Source: Cytobacillus praedii | Lineage (GTDB): Bacteria > Bacillota > Bacilli > Bacillales > Cytobacillaceae | Direction: 5' to 3' | Length of the DNA: 64,000 nt | Assembly (NCBI RefSeq): GCF_001439605.1 | Contig: NZ_LMBX01000004.1 | Coordinates: 26,143-90,142 of the forward strand | Shown here: piece after piece, positions 7,854-16,258 of the stretch | How positions within the stretch are numbered: position 1 is the stretch's first letter | Layout: each line of letters starts with the position of its first letter | Translations under genes and position numbers: made by a program | Notes under the pieces: model-generated | Told to the model about the DNA's origin: nothing | Database searches by the model: none | The model's input: only the letters and a program-made list of their open reading frames with translations

Positions 7854-8171
7854 ATGGGGGTAGTTCTGGAGGTTGTGCGTATTGTACTACCTGTAGTAAT
7901 TAACGGTGGAATTGCAGTTTTTGTCATTAAAAGGCTTGAACATCAATATAAACAAGGCAATCTAGGTAAGAAAAAATCAAAATCTGCTCAAAATTTATTA
8001 AATAGTTTAATACCATTGGGAATGCTTATTGGCTGTACTATTGGTGTAATAGTTAATATGTTTCTCCCAATCTCTCTGCTGCCTGCAGTTAGTATAGGAG
8101 CTGGAATAGGTTTATTATTTGGATATTTTGCTTATGAAATTTATAGCAGGGAAGGGGAAAGTTATTCATAA
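7854..8171 (+). CDS. Small membrane protein, unknown function
   Basis: A 105-residue protein with hydrophobic segments near residues 3-25, 52-70 and 75-96, separated by a basic loop (KRLEHQYKQGNLGKKKSKS). It is probably an inner-membrane protein. ATG 7854 follows AAAGGGGG at a normal distance; the GTG at 7836 would place that site inside the gene. It is monocistronic, followed by a hairpin at about 8185-8213 (GCGCATTCC with GGATAGGTGC). Function unknown. Confidence 0.6.
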   Translation: MGVVLEVVRIVLPVVINGGIAVFVIKRLEHQYKQGNLGKKKSKSAQNLLNSLIPLGMLIGCTIGVIVNMFLPISLLPAVSIGAGIGLLFGYFAYEIYSREGESYS

Positions 8172-8272
8172 TAGCTATCTTCCAGAAAAGTGCGCATTCC
8201 GGAAAGGATAGGTGCCTTTTTGCATGTATGGGCCAGTTAGCTAATCAAAAAGAAAGTCTGGTGGTGTAATCA

Positions 8273-8578
8273 ATGCAAAAATGTAAGAACTGTAACACGC
8301 AATTTCGTTGGAGTACTATATATAAATCTTTTTGGTGGGGGTATAAACCAATTAAATGTGAAAACTGTAATGCTGAACATAGAATAATCGTTCGTGGAAG
8401 AATAATATTTGTATCTTTGACTATATTGCCGATGCTGGTATTTGGATTTTTCCTTTCACCCTTTGATAGTGCTTTTGCAACAATTTGTGTAGGAACTGCT
8501 ATTTTAATAATCGGATCTCTTTTTACACCATACCTTGTTAAATTCAGAAAGGCAGATCAGTCATCATACTTCAATTAA
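8273..8578 (+). CDS. CXXC-x20-CXXC family zinc-ribbon membrane protein
   Basis: A 101-residue protein with two CxxC pairs at C4/C7 and C29/C32, about 21 residues apart, then two hydrophobic segments (about 42-62 and 70-91). This matches the Bacillus TIGR04104 family (cxxc_20_cxxc), small predicted zinc-binding membrane proteins of unknown role. Conserved aromatic residues between the pairs (FRW, SFWWGY) also fit. The ATG follows GGTGGTG. The hairpin upstream and the repeat downstream suggest a single-gene transcript. Confidence 0.75.
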   Translation: MQKCKNCNTQFRWSTIYKSFWWGYKPIKCENCNAEHRIIVRGRIIFVSLTILPMLVFGFFLSPFDSAFATICVGTAILIIGSLFTPYLVKFRKADQSSYFN

Positions 8579-8610
8579 ACGAGTAATTAAGCTGCTTAGT
8601 TATTCCTGTA

Positions 8611-8668
8611 AAGGGAGCAATTCTGCAGGTAGAATTACGTTCTTTCTTAATTTATAGGACCCAATTGT
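8611..8668 (+). repeat. Dispersed stem-loop repeat copy
   Basis: AGGGAGCAATTCTGCAGG-TAGAATTACGTTCTTTCTTAAT and the tail TAGGACCC match the repeat consensus with a partly broken stem. It lies just after the CXXC protein gene. Confidence 0.65.
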
Positions 8669-8805
8669 TTTATAGCAGGTATCGATATAAGAAAATTAGT
8701 TTTTTTGTTGTAACTATTTGCGGGATGTTAAATAGACTGTTTCTAAACTTTAAACGTTTGGAGTTTATTTGAGGACTCGTATTAAAGAAAGCCAACAATC
8801 CCTTC

Positions 8806-8991
8806 TGATGTGACCACCGAAAGTTAGAGTTTTATATTATGCAGCTAATTGACTAGTACGGATACGGGATAGTACGGACTCCTACCTGCCAATTTTTGCA
8901 CTTTCCGCTTGTTTAAATCCTTCACTATACTTAGCCATAGGGAAAACACCCCAACAATTAGATTTCACTCTAACTTTTGGGGTGCAGTACA
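8806..8991 (-). mobile_element. Internally deleted IS150-like (IS3 family) element, 186 bp
   Basis: The two ends are imperfect inverted repeats (TGATGTGACCACCGAAAGTT and TGTACTGCACCCCAAAAGTT, both continuing AGAGT) of 25 bp, and the element is flanked by TTC on both sides, a 3-bp target duplication as IS150-type elements make. From the right end, on the minus strand, the start of a transposase OrfA remains (ATG 8938: MAKYSEGFKQAESAKIGR, then stop). All other transposase sequence is deleted, so the element could move only with help from a full-length relative. Confidence 0.75.
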
Positions 8992-9116
8992 TTCTGCTTT
9001 GCCTTTTTTACATTTTTTAAAATCCATCCGCGTATAATAAATTTACAAAACTTCATTTCTTATTTTTCGTATAAAAAATCCCTCACTCTTTTTACTTCTT
9101 ACCCAATTACTAAAAT

Positions 9117-9480
9117 TTACATTCCATTGATCTCGTTTTTGATTAATTTAATAGTTTTTGTTGAAAATAGATTGGCAAAACTTGAGAATATGTCTTGTCT
9201 ATATTTTGGATTTTTAGCATAAAAAGAACTGTAATCAAAAGGTAAACTTACACTTTCTTCAAATTGATCTTTGAATTCATAACAAAGTGCGACACAATAG
9301 AAGAGGCAGATATTATTGATAGCTAATAGAGATTGGTGAAAGGAACATCAGAACCTAACTTATATTTTTCCAATACAATGCGCATCGGAGTTCCATTAAC
9401 TGGATTAGTTTCTCTTGTTTGCAATTTATAAGATTGCTTGATTAGATGAATCCTAAATAAAATCTGTTCGTAAGTATAGT
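9117..9480 (-). pseudogene. Decayed gene of unknown function
   Basis: Two minus-strand frames join into one protein-like sequence. The first runs from about 9480 (EQILFRIHLIKQSYKLQTRE, then NPVNGTPMRIVLEKYKLGSD) to a stop near 9330. The second continues LLAINNICLFYCVALCYEFK and ends in a stop at 9117. A frameshift near 9330 and the missing start, now overlapped by the next gene's promoter area, mark it as a remnant. I do not recognise the family. Confidence 0.5.
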
Positions 9481-9505
9481 TTATAAAGGAAAAGGGGTGA
9501 ATACA

Positions 9506-9838
9506 TTGGGAAAAACGAGAAAAGTAATGGCAGGCATAACAACAGTACTAACTCTTGGTCTGGTTGGATGCAGTTCGCAAAATGATGATGTCCCTTCTCC
9601 CCCAAATGATCCAAATTGTGATGATTGGGAATGGGACTCCGATGATGGCATCTGGGCATGTGAAGACAGCAGTTCACGTCACTATGGTCATTATTATTAT
9701 GGCGGCTATTATTATGGAAGCAAAAGCGCACTGTTAAAGAGTGATTCTTACAAAAGCTATAAAAATAGCACTTCTTTTAAAGGAGGGGGCAAGACTAGCT
9801 CTGGATTTGGCAGCGGGTCAAAAAGCATTGGGGGATAA
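9506..9838 (+). CDS. Tyr/Gly-rich lipoprotein (DUF1190/YjfM-like), operon gene 1
   Basis: A 110-residue lipoprotein. The signal peptide ends in the lipobox LVGC, after which the chain is acidic (DDWEWDSDDGIWACED), then rich in Tyr, Gly and His (HYGHYYYGGYYYGSK), and ends SSGFGSGSKSIGG. The aromatic/glycine tail resembles DUF1190 proteins such as E. coli YjfM/YgiB, whose genes also sit beside ATP-grasp genes; this is by eye only. TTG 9506 follows AAAGGGGTGA at good spacing; GTG 9497 overlaps that site. It is the first gene of a five-gene cluster and probably sits on the outer face of the membrane. Role unknown. Confidence 0.65.
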   Translation: MGKTRKVMAGITTVLTLGLVGCSSQNDDVPSPPNDPNCDDWEWDSDDGIWACEDSSSRHYGHYYYGGYYYGSKSALLKSDSYKSYKNSTSFKGGGKTSSGFGSGSKSIGG

Positions 9839-9883
9839 ACGTCCATACATGATGAAAGTTAAAGCCGAAAGGATGGATCACAA

Positions 9884-10282
9884 GTGAATTTATATATTAA
9901 TTTTGCATCTTATTTAGGGGTTGCCCTGCTTCTCCTTATCGTGGGAGTGATTTTGTTTACTATCAGCACACCAAAGATAAAAGAATTTCGTTTGATTGCT
10001 GAAAAAAATATAACGGCCGCATTGTCCCTCGGAGGTAAAATCCTTGGTCTTGCCATTGTTTTAGGGGCAGCTGCTGAGTACTCAGTGTCACTAATTGATA
10101 TGTTAATTTGGGGGTGCATCGGGATATTGTCCCAAATTATTGTCTTTATTCTTGCAGAAGTCATTACTGTACGTTTCAGTATTCAAAAAGCAATCATCGA
10201 GGATAACCGAGCAGTGGGTACCTTGCTATTATCCTTATCGTTAGCAATCGGCTGGATTGTAGCAAAATGCCTATCTTACTAA
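9884..10282 (+). CDS. DUF350 family membrane protein, operon gene 2
   Basis: A 132-residue protein with four hydrophobic segments (about 8-30, 47-70, 73-98 and 108-130), the layout of DUF350/UPF0719 proteins such as E. coli YjfL. Typical features are FTISTPKIKEF after the first helix and GGKILGLAIVLGAAAEYSVS in the second. GTG 9884 follows AAAGGATGG. DUF350 genes repeatedly neighbour glutathionylspermidine-synthase-like ATP-grasp genes, as here, and are thought to take part in envelope stress. The mechanism is not known. Confidence 0.75.
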   Translation: MNLYINFASYLGVALLLLIVGVILFTISTPKIKEFRLIAEKNITAALSLGGKILGLAIVLGAAAEYSVSLIDMLIWGCIGILSQIIVFILAEVITVRFSIQKAIIEDNRAVGTLLLSLSLAIGWIVAKCLSY

Positions 10283-10301
10283 CTTGAGGCGGGGAAGTAC
10301 A

Positions 10302-10763
10302 TTGGAGAAATTAACCTATTATATAGATAAAGGAAATGGCCATTATGAGCCGTTCTATGAATATACGATTCCGAATGTTGGCAAGGACGAATTTTATGCC
10401 AGACAGCTATGTACGTATTTTATTATGAGAGGTACCCAATACGAGCTTACTTCTAATGAGATGAATGGAGAAGAGGACATTTTGGTACTTAAAGAAATAG
10501 GAAGGAATCTGCTGGGAGAAAAGGAAATAAGTTTTCGCGGCAAAGGACTGCATATCGAGTTTCGCAGCCCAGAAGAAAGAGAAAATTTTAAGCTGTTCGC
10601 CAGAATTTCCTGTAATACTCATTTTGATGTCCTTCGCTTTCTCTTAAAGGATGTTGTGGATGTTCCAGGTATTGGACAAAGGTGCGTAACCTCTTCGGAG
10701 ATTGATGAAGATCGGGGAGTGTATGTGCTATATGTCAAGAATTTAGGAGAGAAAGAGGATTGA
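10302..10763 (+). CDS. Unknown cytoplasmic protein, operon gene 3
   Basis: A 153-residue soluble protein starting MEKLTYYIDKGNGHYEPFYE and ending GVYVLYVKNLGEKED, with predicted mixed alpha/beta character. TTG 10302 is well placed behind GAGGCGGGG (10287-10294). The stop codon overlaps the start of the next gene (TTGA), so translation is probably coupled to the ATP-grasp ligase, which suggests a shared function. I do not recognise the family. Confidence 0.6.
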   Translation: MEKLTYYIDKGNGHYEPFYEYTIPNVGKDEFYARQLCTYFIMRGTQYELTSNEMNGEEDILVLKEIGRNLLGEKEISFRGKGLHIEFRSPEERENFKLFARISCNTHFDVLRFLLKDVVDVPGIGQRCVTSSEIDEDRGVYVLYVKNLGEKED

Positions 10764-11980
10764 GCGGGCAAGCGTATCATGCAAAACGGCAGCAGTTTTA
10801 TGGGAAAATAGAAGGCTTTTGGGCCGATCTTTATGGAGAGGAATATGCACTTTATGATATAAAACTTTTGCACCAAGAAGATGTTTCTCAAATTCGGCTT
10901 ATAAGTCAGCGTATTGGATTCATTTTTATAAAAACCGCCTCTCTGCTTCGAAGGGTCCCTGATGAAACTCTTTTGGAAATGGGTTACCCAAAGGAAATAC
11001 TTTCATTTATTAGGCTTAAAACACTTCCTTCCGAAAGTGTTATATCCCGGCTTGACCTTATTCCGTATGGAGATAGTTTTAAATGCATTGAAATCAATGC
11101 TGATACTCCTACATTTATTAAAGAGCTTTTTCACATAAATGGTTTGGTATGCAGAGAATTCGGAGTGGAGAATCCGAATGAGGGAATGGATCGAATTTTA
11201 CAAAAAGCAGTTCGTGAAATCATCTTCCAAAGCACAGATAAGGAATCCCCTCATATTGTTTTTACTGCTCACGAGGATAACATCGAGGATCGCGAAACCG
11301 TGCTCTATCTTCAAAATTTTGTACCATCTAAATTTACCCCGCTCCATAAGCTGCAAATCCATAAAGGTGTGGGTCTTTTTGATGAGGATGGAATAAAAAT
11401 AGATATCCTCTATCGGCAAACCTTCCCGATAGAAAGTTTGATAGCAGATGAAGATGAGGATGGAAATCCAATCGGACTATGGTTATTAGAACTTGTTGAA
11501 GAGGGGAAGCTTTCTGTCATTAATCCCCCTTCAGCCTTTTTATTACAAAATAAAGCGGTTCAGGCTGTCATTTGGGGGCTGCATGAAGAGCATCATCCTT
11601 TCTTTACAGAAGAAGAGCATATGTGGATAGATGAATACTTTCTTCCGACCTATTTTGAATCTGAATATTTTTTGCAAAATGGCCTTTCTTATGTGAAAAA
11701 GCCTGCTTTTGGGAGAGAAGGGGACACGGTAAAAATATTTAATAAGGATGGCCAACTAATATACAAGGATGGTCAGAGTACGTATTCAGAATACGTCCCT
11801 GTTTATCAGAAATATGTCGAGCATCCAACCATAACTTTTAATTGTGAAAAGGGAAAACAGGATGGCCAGCTTTTGCTTGGAAGCTTTCTGCTGAACGGAA
11901 ATCCGGCAGCGTTTGGATACAGGGTAGGAGGTACTATTACCAATAACCTTTCTTATTACTTACCTTGTGGGGCTCTTTAA
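10760..11980 (+). CDS. Glutathionylspermidine-synthase-like ATP-grasp ligase, operon gene 4
   Basis: A 406-residue protein of the GSP-synthase C-terminal-domain family (E. coli YjfC/YgiC/Gsp type). These ATP-grasp enzymes join a carboxylate to an amine through an acyl phosphate. Recognisable parts are the pre-ATP-grasp signature FKCIEINADTPTF (about residues 92-104), then LWLLELVEEGKLSVINPPSA, the phosphate-binding stretch YVKKPAFGREGDTVKI, and a C-terminal YRVGGTITNN. The gene starts at TTG 10760, overlapping the previous stop. Bacillus lacks the Gsp amidase domain and probably trypanothione-type chemistry, so the true substrate (a polyamine, a peptide or the operon's lipoprotein) is unknown. 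Confidence 0.8.
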   Translation: MSGQAYHAKRQQFYGKIEGFWADLYGEEYALYDIKLLHQEDVSQIRLISQRIGFIFIKTASLLRRVPDETLLEMGYPKEILSFIRLKTLPSESVISRLDLIPYGDSFKCIEINADTPTFIKELFHINGLVCREFGVENPNEGMDRILQKAVREIIFQSTDKESPHIVFTAHEDNIEDRETVLYLQNFVPSKFTPLHKLQIHKGVGLFDEDGIKIDILYRQTFPIESLIADEDEDGNPIGLWLLELVEEGKLSVINPPSAFLLQNKAVQAVIWGLHEEHHPFFTEEEHMWIDEYFLPTYFESEYFLQNGLSYVKKPAFGREGDTVKIFNKDGQLIYKDGQSTYSEYVPVYQKYVEHPTITFNCEKGKQDGQLLLGSFLLNGNPAAFGYRVGGTITNNLSYYLPCGAL

Positions 11981-11996
11981 AGGAGAGGAATAGAGT

Positions 11997-13025
11997 ATGT
12001 GGATTTTGCATAAAATCTTTTCAAAATTAACGAAGATTAGTCTCCTGCACGCAGCTGCTCTTGCGCTACTGATGATTATTATAAGTAGTATAACAATGAG
12101 ACTGGCAGAGCCGGAGACATTTCCCCGGTTTATTGATGCTGTGTGGTGGACCATGACCACGCTTGTTACGGTCGGATATGGGGATTATTATCCTAAAAGT
12201 GATATTGGAAGAATTTTCACAATGATTCTCATCTATACTGTAGGGATTGGTGCAATGGGTGTTATTATCGGGAAGGTATTTGAAAGCTTCAGCATGTATC
12301 GAAAGTTGAAGGAGGAAGGGCAATTGACTTATTCAGGAAAGGGTCATTACATCCTAATTGGTGCATCAAAGGAGAAATTAGAAAATGTCGTGGAAGAAAT
12401 TTTAAATGGCAGGGATAAATGTGATGTTGTCATTGTGGATCATGCTGAACGGACACCAATAGAACAAAATCGAGTGCATTTTGTTAGTGGTAACCCTGCT
12501 GAGGAAGAGGTGCTGTTGAAGGCGAATATCCTTGAGGCAAAATCGGTGGCAATCTTTTCGGATGATCGAAATGACTTTGCTGAATACGCTGATGGAAAAA
12601 CATTGCTTACTGCTTCCAGGGTTGAACATATCTCAAAGAAATATGATAAAAATATCTATACCATTGTAGAAATAAAAAAGGACAAGCATATCGCGTTGTT
12701 TGAGCATGCAAATGTCGATGAAGTCATCCTTTCAAATGATTCTGTTTCCCGGCTTATGGCGCAGGCAGCCATTCATCATGGTTCAAGTAAATTATTCAAT
12801 CAGATGTTAAGTAGCGCTGACGGTGAAAATTTATATGAAATTAAGACGAAGCCACATTGGAATACATACAGAGATGCAGCGATGGAACTATTCAATATGG
12901 GTGCAACACTCATTTCAGATGGCAGTGCGCTAGACATTGCCCGCCGCCATAATGAAAAAATCCCTGAAGATGCCAACCTGTTTATCATCTGTGATGAAAT
13001 TACATATAGAAAAATTGTTGGGTGA
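11997..13025 (+). CDS. Potassium channel with RCK/TrkA-N domain, operon gene 5
   Basis: A 342-residue two-helix potassium channel subunit. Helix 1 is at about residues 15-33, the pore helix and selectivity filter TVGYGD at 58-63, and helix 2 at about 70-92. A cytoplasmic RCK (TrkA-N) Rossmann domain follows from about 113 (HYILIGASKEKLENVVEEIL). It is related to B. subtilis YugO and to MthK-type channels gated by cytoplasmic ligands. The ATG follows AAAGGAGAGG, 16 nt after the ligase gene, so the two are very likely cotranscribed. Coupling of a K+ channel to an ATP-grasp ligase and DUF350 suggests a membrane-potential or stress circuit; this is inference. Confidence 0.85.
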   Translation: MWILHKIFSKLTKISLLHAAALALLMIIISSITMRLAEPETFPRFIDAVWWTMTTLVTVGYGDYYPKSDIGRIFTMILIYTVGIGAMGVIIGKVFESFSMYRKLKEEGQLTYSGKGHYILIGASKEKLENVVEEILNGRDKCDVVIVDHAERTPIEQNRVHFVSGNPAEEEVLLKANILEAKSVAIFSDDRNDFAEYADGKTLLTASRVEHISKKYDKNIYTIVEIKKDKHIALFEHANVDEVILSNDSVSRLMAQAAIHHGSSKLFNQMLSSADGENLYEIKTKPHWNTYRDAAMELFNMGATLISDGSALDIARRHNEKIPEDANLFIICDEITYRKIVG

Positions 13026-13309
13026 TGGAAAAAAATAAAAGTGCAGACTAGTTTAACGGTATTTTCCTGTTTAGATGTAATCCAAAGGAGGCTCCATAGA
13101 TATTAAGCCTGAATGGGGAATTTTAGTAGAATAAAAACTTCATTTAGATGCGTCTCGGTGAACCGTATCACAAGTTAATTATTCATCAATTGCGCACGAT
13201 CCTGAACTTAAACAATCGGGTCATTATGATGAATAAAAGAGGAAAAAATAAGAGAGAGCTCGAAGGTAATATAGGAGAAATAACTTTAAGTAGTGATGGG
13301 GGAGTAAAC

Positions 13310-14002
13310 ATGAAGGTTATTGGTCTTATTGGCGGGATGAGCTGGGAATCCTCTGTTGAATATTATCGGTTTATTAATGAAGAGGTGAAAAGAGAACTAG
13401 GAGGTCTGCACTCAGCAAAATGTCTGTTATACAGCGTTGATTTTGAAGAAATTGAACGTTATCAATCAAAAGGCGACTGGAAAAAAGCCGGCGAAGTTTT
13501 GGGTGATGTTGCCCTTTCATTGGAAAAAGGGGGTGCTGACTTCGTTGTCATCTGCACCAATACGATGCACAAGGTTGTAGATGATATACAATCAAAAATT
13601 AAAATACCTCTTTTACATATAGCTGATACAACAGCAGCCAAAATTAAAGAACAGGGCATTCGTTCAGTAGGGTTACTTGGAACAAAGTACACGATGGAAC
13701 AAGACTTCTACAAATCACGTTTAGAGTCCAGTGGAATAAACGTGATTGTGCCCAATGACGAGGAAAGAGAAATTGTAAACAAAATTATTTATGATGAGTT
13801 GTGTTTGGGTGTGGTTCAACAGGCATCAAGAGATTATTATAAAAAGGTTATTCAAGGTTTAATCGAATCTGGGGCTGAAGGAATTATTTTAGGATGTACT
13901 GAAATTGGTCTATTAATCAAACCTGAGGATTCCAATTTCCCTATATTTGACACAACTTATATACATGCCCGTGAAGCGGTAAATATGTCATTAAATAAAT
14001 GA
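13310..14002 (+). CDS. Aspartate/glutamate-type amino acid racemase
   Basis: A 230-residue PLP-independent racemase of the Asp/Glu racemase superfamily (YgeA/RacX group) that interconverts D- and L-amino acids by two opposed cysteines. Both are present, in VVICTNTMH and IILGCTEIGLL. The N-terminus MKVIGLIGGMSWESSVEYY is typical. ATG 13310 follows GGGGGAG; an upstream extension to 13148 has no ribosome binding site near its start and is rejected. It is single, with a small GC hairpin (14034-14050, GCCGT-AAA-ACGGC) as a likely terminator. Substrate range cannot be told from the sequence. Confidence 0.85.
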   Translation: MKVIGLIGGMSWESSVEYYRFINEEVKRELGGLHSAKCLLYSVDFEEIERYQSKGDWKKAGEVLGDVALSLEKGGADFVVICTNTMHKVVDDIQSKIKIPLLHIADTTAAKIKEQGIRSVGLLGTKYTMEQDFYKSRLESSGINVIVPNDEEREIVNKIIYDELCLGVVQQASRDYYKKVIQGLIESGAEGIILGCTEIGLLIKPEDSNFPIFDTTYIHAREAVNMSLNK

Positions 14003-14033
14003 TGGTTATTAAAGTCTTAACATATCCTTGATT

Positions 14034-14050
14034 GCCGTAAAACGGCTTTC
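14034..14050 (+). terminator. Short terminator hairpin
   Basis: GCCGT-AAA-ACGGC followed by TTTCCT, 32 nt after the racemase stop. Confidence 0.45.
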
Positions 14051-14140
14051 CTAATGAAATTGACAAATGTTATGTAAATAAACATTCTTAAAGTTTTTTA
14101 ATACAAATAAAATAAGCAGTAGAGGCTTATTTTACAATTG

Positions 14141-14175
14141 GGCACAATTCTGTAGCAAGAATTGTGCTTTTTCAT
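14141..14175 (+). repeat. Dispersed stem-loop repeat copy
   Basis: GCACAATTCT-GTAGCA-AGAATTGTGC is a perfect 10-bp stem followed by TTTTTCATG. It is a well-preserved member of the repeat family and could also serve as terminator. Confidence 0.75.
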
Positions 14176-14345
14176 GTCTAAGGTAAAATTATGGATCAAC
14201 ATCTCTTAATGTTAATAATAGGGTGAATCTTCATAGGAAAGACTCATCGATATCGCCCAAATTCTTGTTCAAGTGGTCATTTTTTAATGATTGACAGGAA
14301 CTTTTCTACTTGCCGTAGAAATTTATATTAAAAAATTTATATTGA

Positions 14346-14375
14346 TGTCGATCTGGTAAAGTTTCATTCGTTGTA
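14346..14375 (+). promoter_or_regulatory. ECF42-type promoter, upstream of the DGPF-sigma operon
   Basis: TGTCGA (14346-14351), 17 nt, CGTTGTA (14369-14375). The same layout occurs upstream of the other two transcription units of this cluster. TGTCGA as -35 element is what I recall as described for ECF42 sigma factors, which suggests autoregulation of the sigma gene two positions downstream. Confidence 0.7.
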
Positions 14376-14452
14376 TATAAAGAAACGGACCTTCCATCCA
14401 GTTTTACATCAGTTAAGTAACTAACTTTACGAAAAAATAGGAGGCAGACAAT

Positions 14453-14887
14453 ATGAGATTTATGATGATTGTTAAAGCTACATCAGATTCAGAGGCAGGG
14501 GTATTGCCTAGTCAGGAACAATTTGATGCCATGCAAAAGTATAATGAAGAACTGGTTAGAGCAGGGGTATTGCTTGCAGCTGATGGCCTGATGTCAAGCT
14601 CAAATGGTATCAGGATTTCTTACCCAGAACCTGGCGGAAAACCCAAGATTATGGACGGTCCATTTACGGAAGCAAAAGAATTGATCGCAGGATATACCTT
14701 GATCGAAGTTAAATCAAGAGAGGAAGCAATTGAATGGGCGCTTCGTATGCCTGACCCCCATGGGTTTGGCCAGGGAGAGATTGAGCTGAGACAGGTATTT
14801 GAGATTGAAGAATTAACAAATAATGACGATTTGCTGGCAAAAGAAACAGCCCTTCGTAAACAAGTCAAGGAGCAGAGACAAGCGTGA
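14453..14887 (+). CDS. YciI/DGPF-domain protein, ECF42 partner
   Basis: A 144-residue DGPF protein with the motif in MDGPFTEAKELIAGYTLIEV and the ending LRMPDPHGFGQGEIELRQV, plus a charged 25-residue tail. The ATG follows AGGAGG. It lies directly upstream of, and overlaps by 4 nt, the ECF42 sigma gene, the classical arrangement for this sigma group. The exact biochemical role of DGPF proteins is not established; their fold suggests a small-molecule lyase or binding protein. It is most similar to the gene at 5614 and less to the one at 16259. Confidence 0.85.
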   Translation: MRFMMIVKATSDSEAGVLPSQEQFDAMQKYNEELVRAGVLLAADGLMSSSNGIRISYPEPGGKPKIMDGPFTEAKELIAGYTLIEVKSREEAIEWALRMPDPHGFGQGEIELRQVFEIEELTNNDDLLAKETALRKQVKEQRQA

Positions 14888-16143
14888 GTGTGTCAGATAC
14901 ACATCGAACCATTGATGCAATATGGCGAATAGAGTCCGCAAAGCTTATTGCGGTGTTAACTCGAATAGTACGGGATATCGGTCTCGCAGAGGATCTTGCC
15001 CATGATGCATTAGTGATTGCACTTGAACAATGGTCACAGAACGGGATTCCGAACAATCCTGGTGCTTGGCTTATGACTACGGCGAAGCGACGCGCTATTG
15101 ATCTTATTCGCAGAAATAAGCTGCGTGATCAGAAGTATTCAGAGGTGGCCCGCAATACGGATTTATATACAGAGGATGACATGGATCATAACTTAGACGG
15201 GGAGATTGGTGACGATCTCCTTCGTTTGATCTTTATGACCTGCCATCCAGTGTTACCTCAGGAGGGCAGAGTGGCTCTTACGCTTCGTTTGTTATGTGGG
15301 CTTACAACGGATGAAATTGCACGTTCCTTTCTAGCTGCTGAAGCAACGATAGCCCAGCGAATTGTTCGAGCCAAGAGAACACTAAGAGACAGAGATATTC
15401 CTTTTGAGGTGCCTGCTGGAGAAGAACTATCAGATCGTCTTTCCGCAGTACTTGAGGTGATTTACCTTATGTTCAATGAAGGATATTCGGCAACCTCTGG
15501 GAATCAATGGATCCGCCCTCTCATTTGTCAAGAAGCGCTAAGACTCGGACGTGTACTAGCTGAGATTGTACCTTATGAACCAGAGGTTCATGGACTAGTC
15601 GCCCTAATGGAGATCCAATCTTCTCGCTTTAGAACACGGGTTAATTCTAGAGGGGAACCTGTTCTTCTTATGGATCAGAACAGAGCAGAGTGGGATCAAT
15701 TGCTAATTCGCCGCGGATTAAAGGCACTCGATCGCAGCCAAAAGCTTGGACGACCGTTCGGACCTTACTCTCTTCAAGCTGCGATTTCTGCTTGTCATGC
15801 GAAGGCACCTACTGCACCTGAGACCGATTGGATTCGTATTGCGGCTCTATATGAAGCGCTGTCGAGAGTTCTGCCATCACCAATCGTCGATTTAAACCGG
15901 GCAGTCGCCGTATCTATGGCTTTTGGGCCAGATTTTGGACTTCAGATTGTCGATATGCTAGGTAACGAATCTTCCTTAAAGGGATACCATCTTCTGCCGA
16001 GCGTTCGTGGAGATCTCCTAGTGAAGCTCGGGCGATTCGATGAAGCACGTAAAGAATTTGAACACGCTGCATCTATGACCCGGAATGAGCGTGAACGGGA
16101 ACTTTTACTAAAAAGAGCAGCTGAATGTAATTCAGCACATTGA
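14884..16143 (+). CDS. ECF42-group RNA polymerase sigma factor with C-terminal TPR-like domain
   Basis: A 419-residue sigma factor, much longer than ordinary ECFs. Region 2 is seen at about residues 35-55 (GLAEDLAHDALVIALEQWSQ), region 4 at about 125-175 (LTLRLLCGLTTDEIARSFLA, then AQRIVRAKRTL). The remaining 240 residues form the conserved helical domain of ECF42 (for example LSAVLEVIYLMFNEGYSATS and LLLKRAAECNSA). The GTG start overlaps the DGPF stop (GTGA), giving translational coupling. No anti-sigma gene is present, as is usual for ECF42, so activity may be controlled through the C-terminal domain. The likely targets are the three promoters with TGTCGA and CGT(C/T)GT. Confidence 0.9.
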   Translation: MSVSDTHRTIDAIWRIESAKLIAVLTRIVRDIGLAEDLAHDALVIALEQWSQNGIPNNPGAWLMTTAKRRAIDLIRRNKLRDQKYSEVARNTDLYTEDDMDHNLDGEIGDDLLRLIFMTCHPVLPQEGRVALTLRLLCGLTTDEIARSFLAAEATIAQRIVRAKRTLRDRDIPFEVPAGEELSDRLSAVLEVIYLMFNEGYSATSGNQWIRPLICQEALRLGRVLAEIVPYEPEVHGLVALMEIQSSRFRTRVNSRGEPVLLMDQNRAEWDQLLIRRGLKALDRSQKLGRPFGPYSLQAAISACHAKAPTAPETDWIRIAALYEALSRVLPSPIVDLNRAVAVSMAFGPDFGLQIVDMLGNESSLKGYHLLPSVRGDLLVKLGRFDEARKEFEHAASMTRNERERELLLKRAAECNSAH

Positions 16144-16160
16144 AAAAAATTTTCCCGAAC

Positions 16161-16190
16161 TGTCGATTACAGTGTTTCACAATCGTCGTT
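16161..16190 (+). promoter_or_regulatory. ECF42-type promoter, upstream of the second DGPF gene
   Basis: TGTCGA (16161-16166), 17 nt, CGTCGTT (16184-16190), 69 nt upstream of the ATG at 16259. It matches the promoters at 14346 and 16709 in both elements and in spacing. Confidence 0.75.
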
Positions 16191-16258
16191 TTAGTAAGGG
16201 AAGAGTTATGGCAGCGAGTAGTGCATACAAGTGATCTTCCTATAAGGAGGAAATAATC

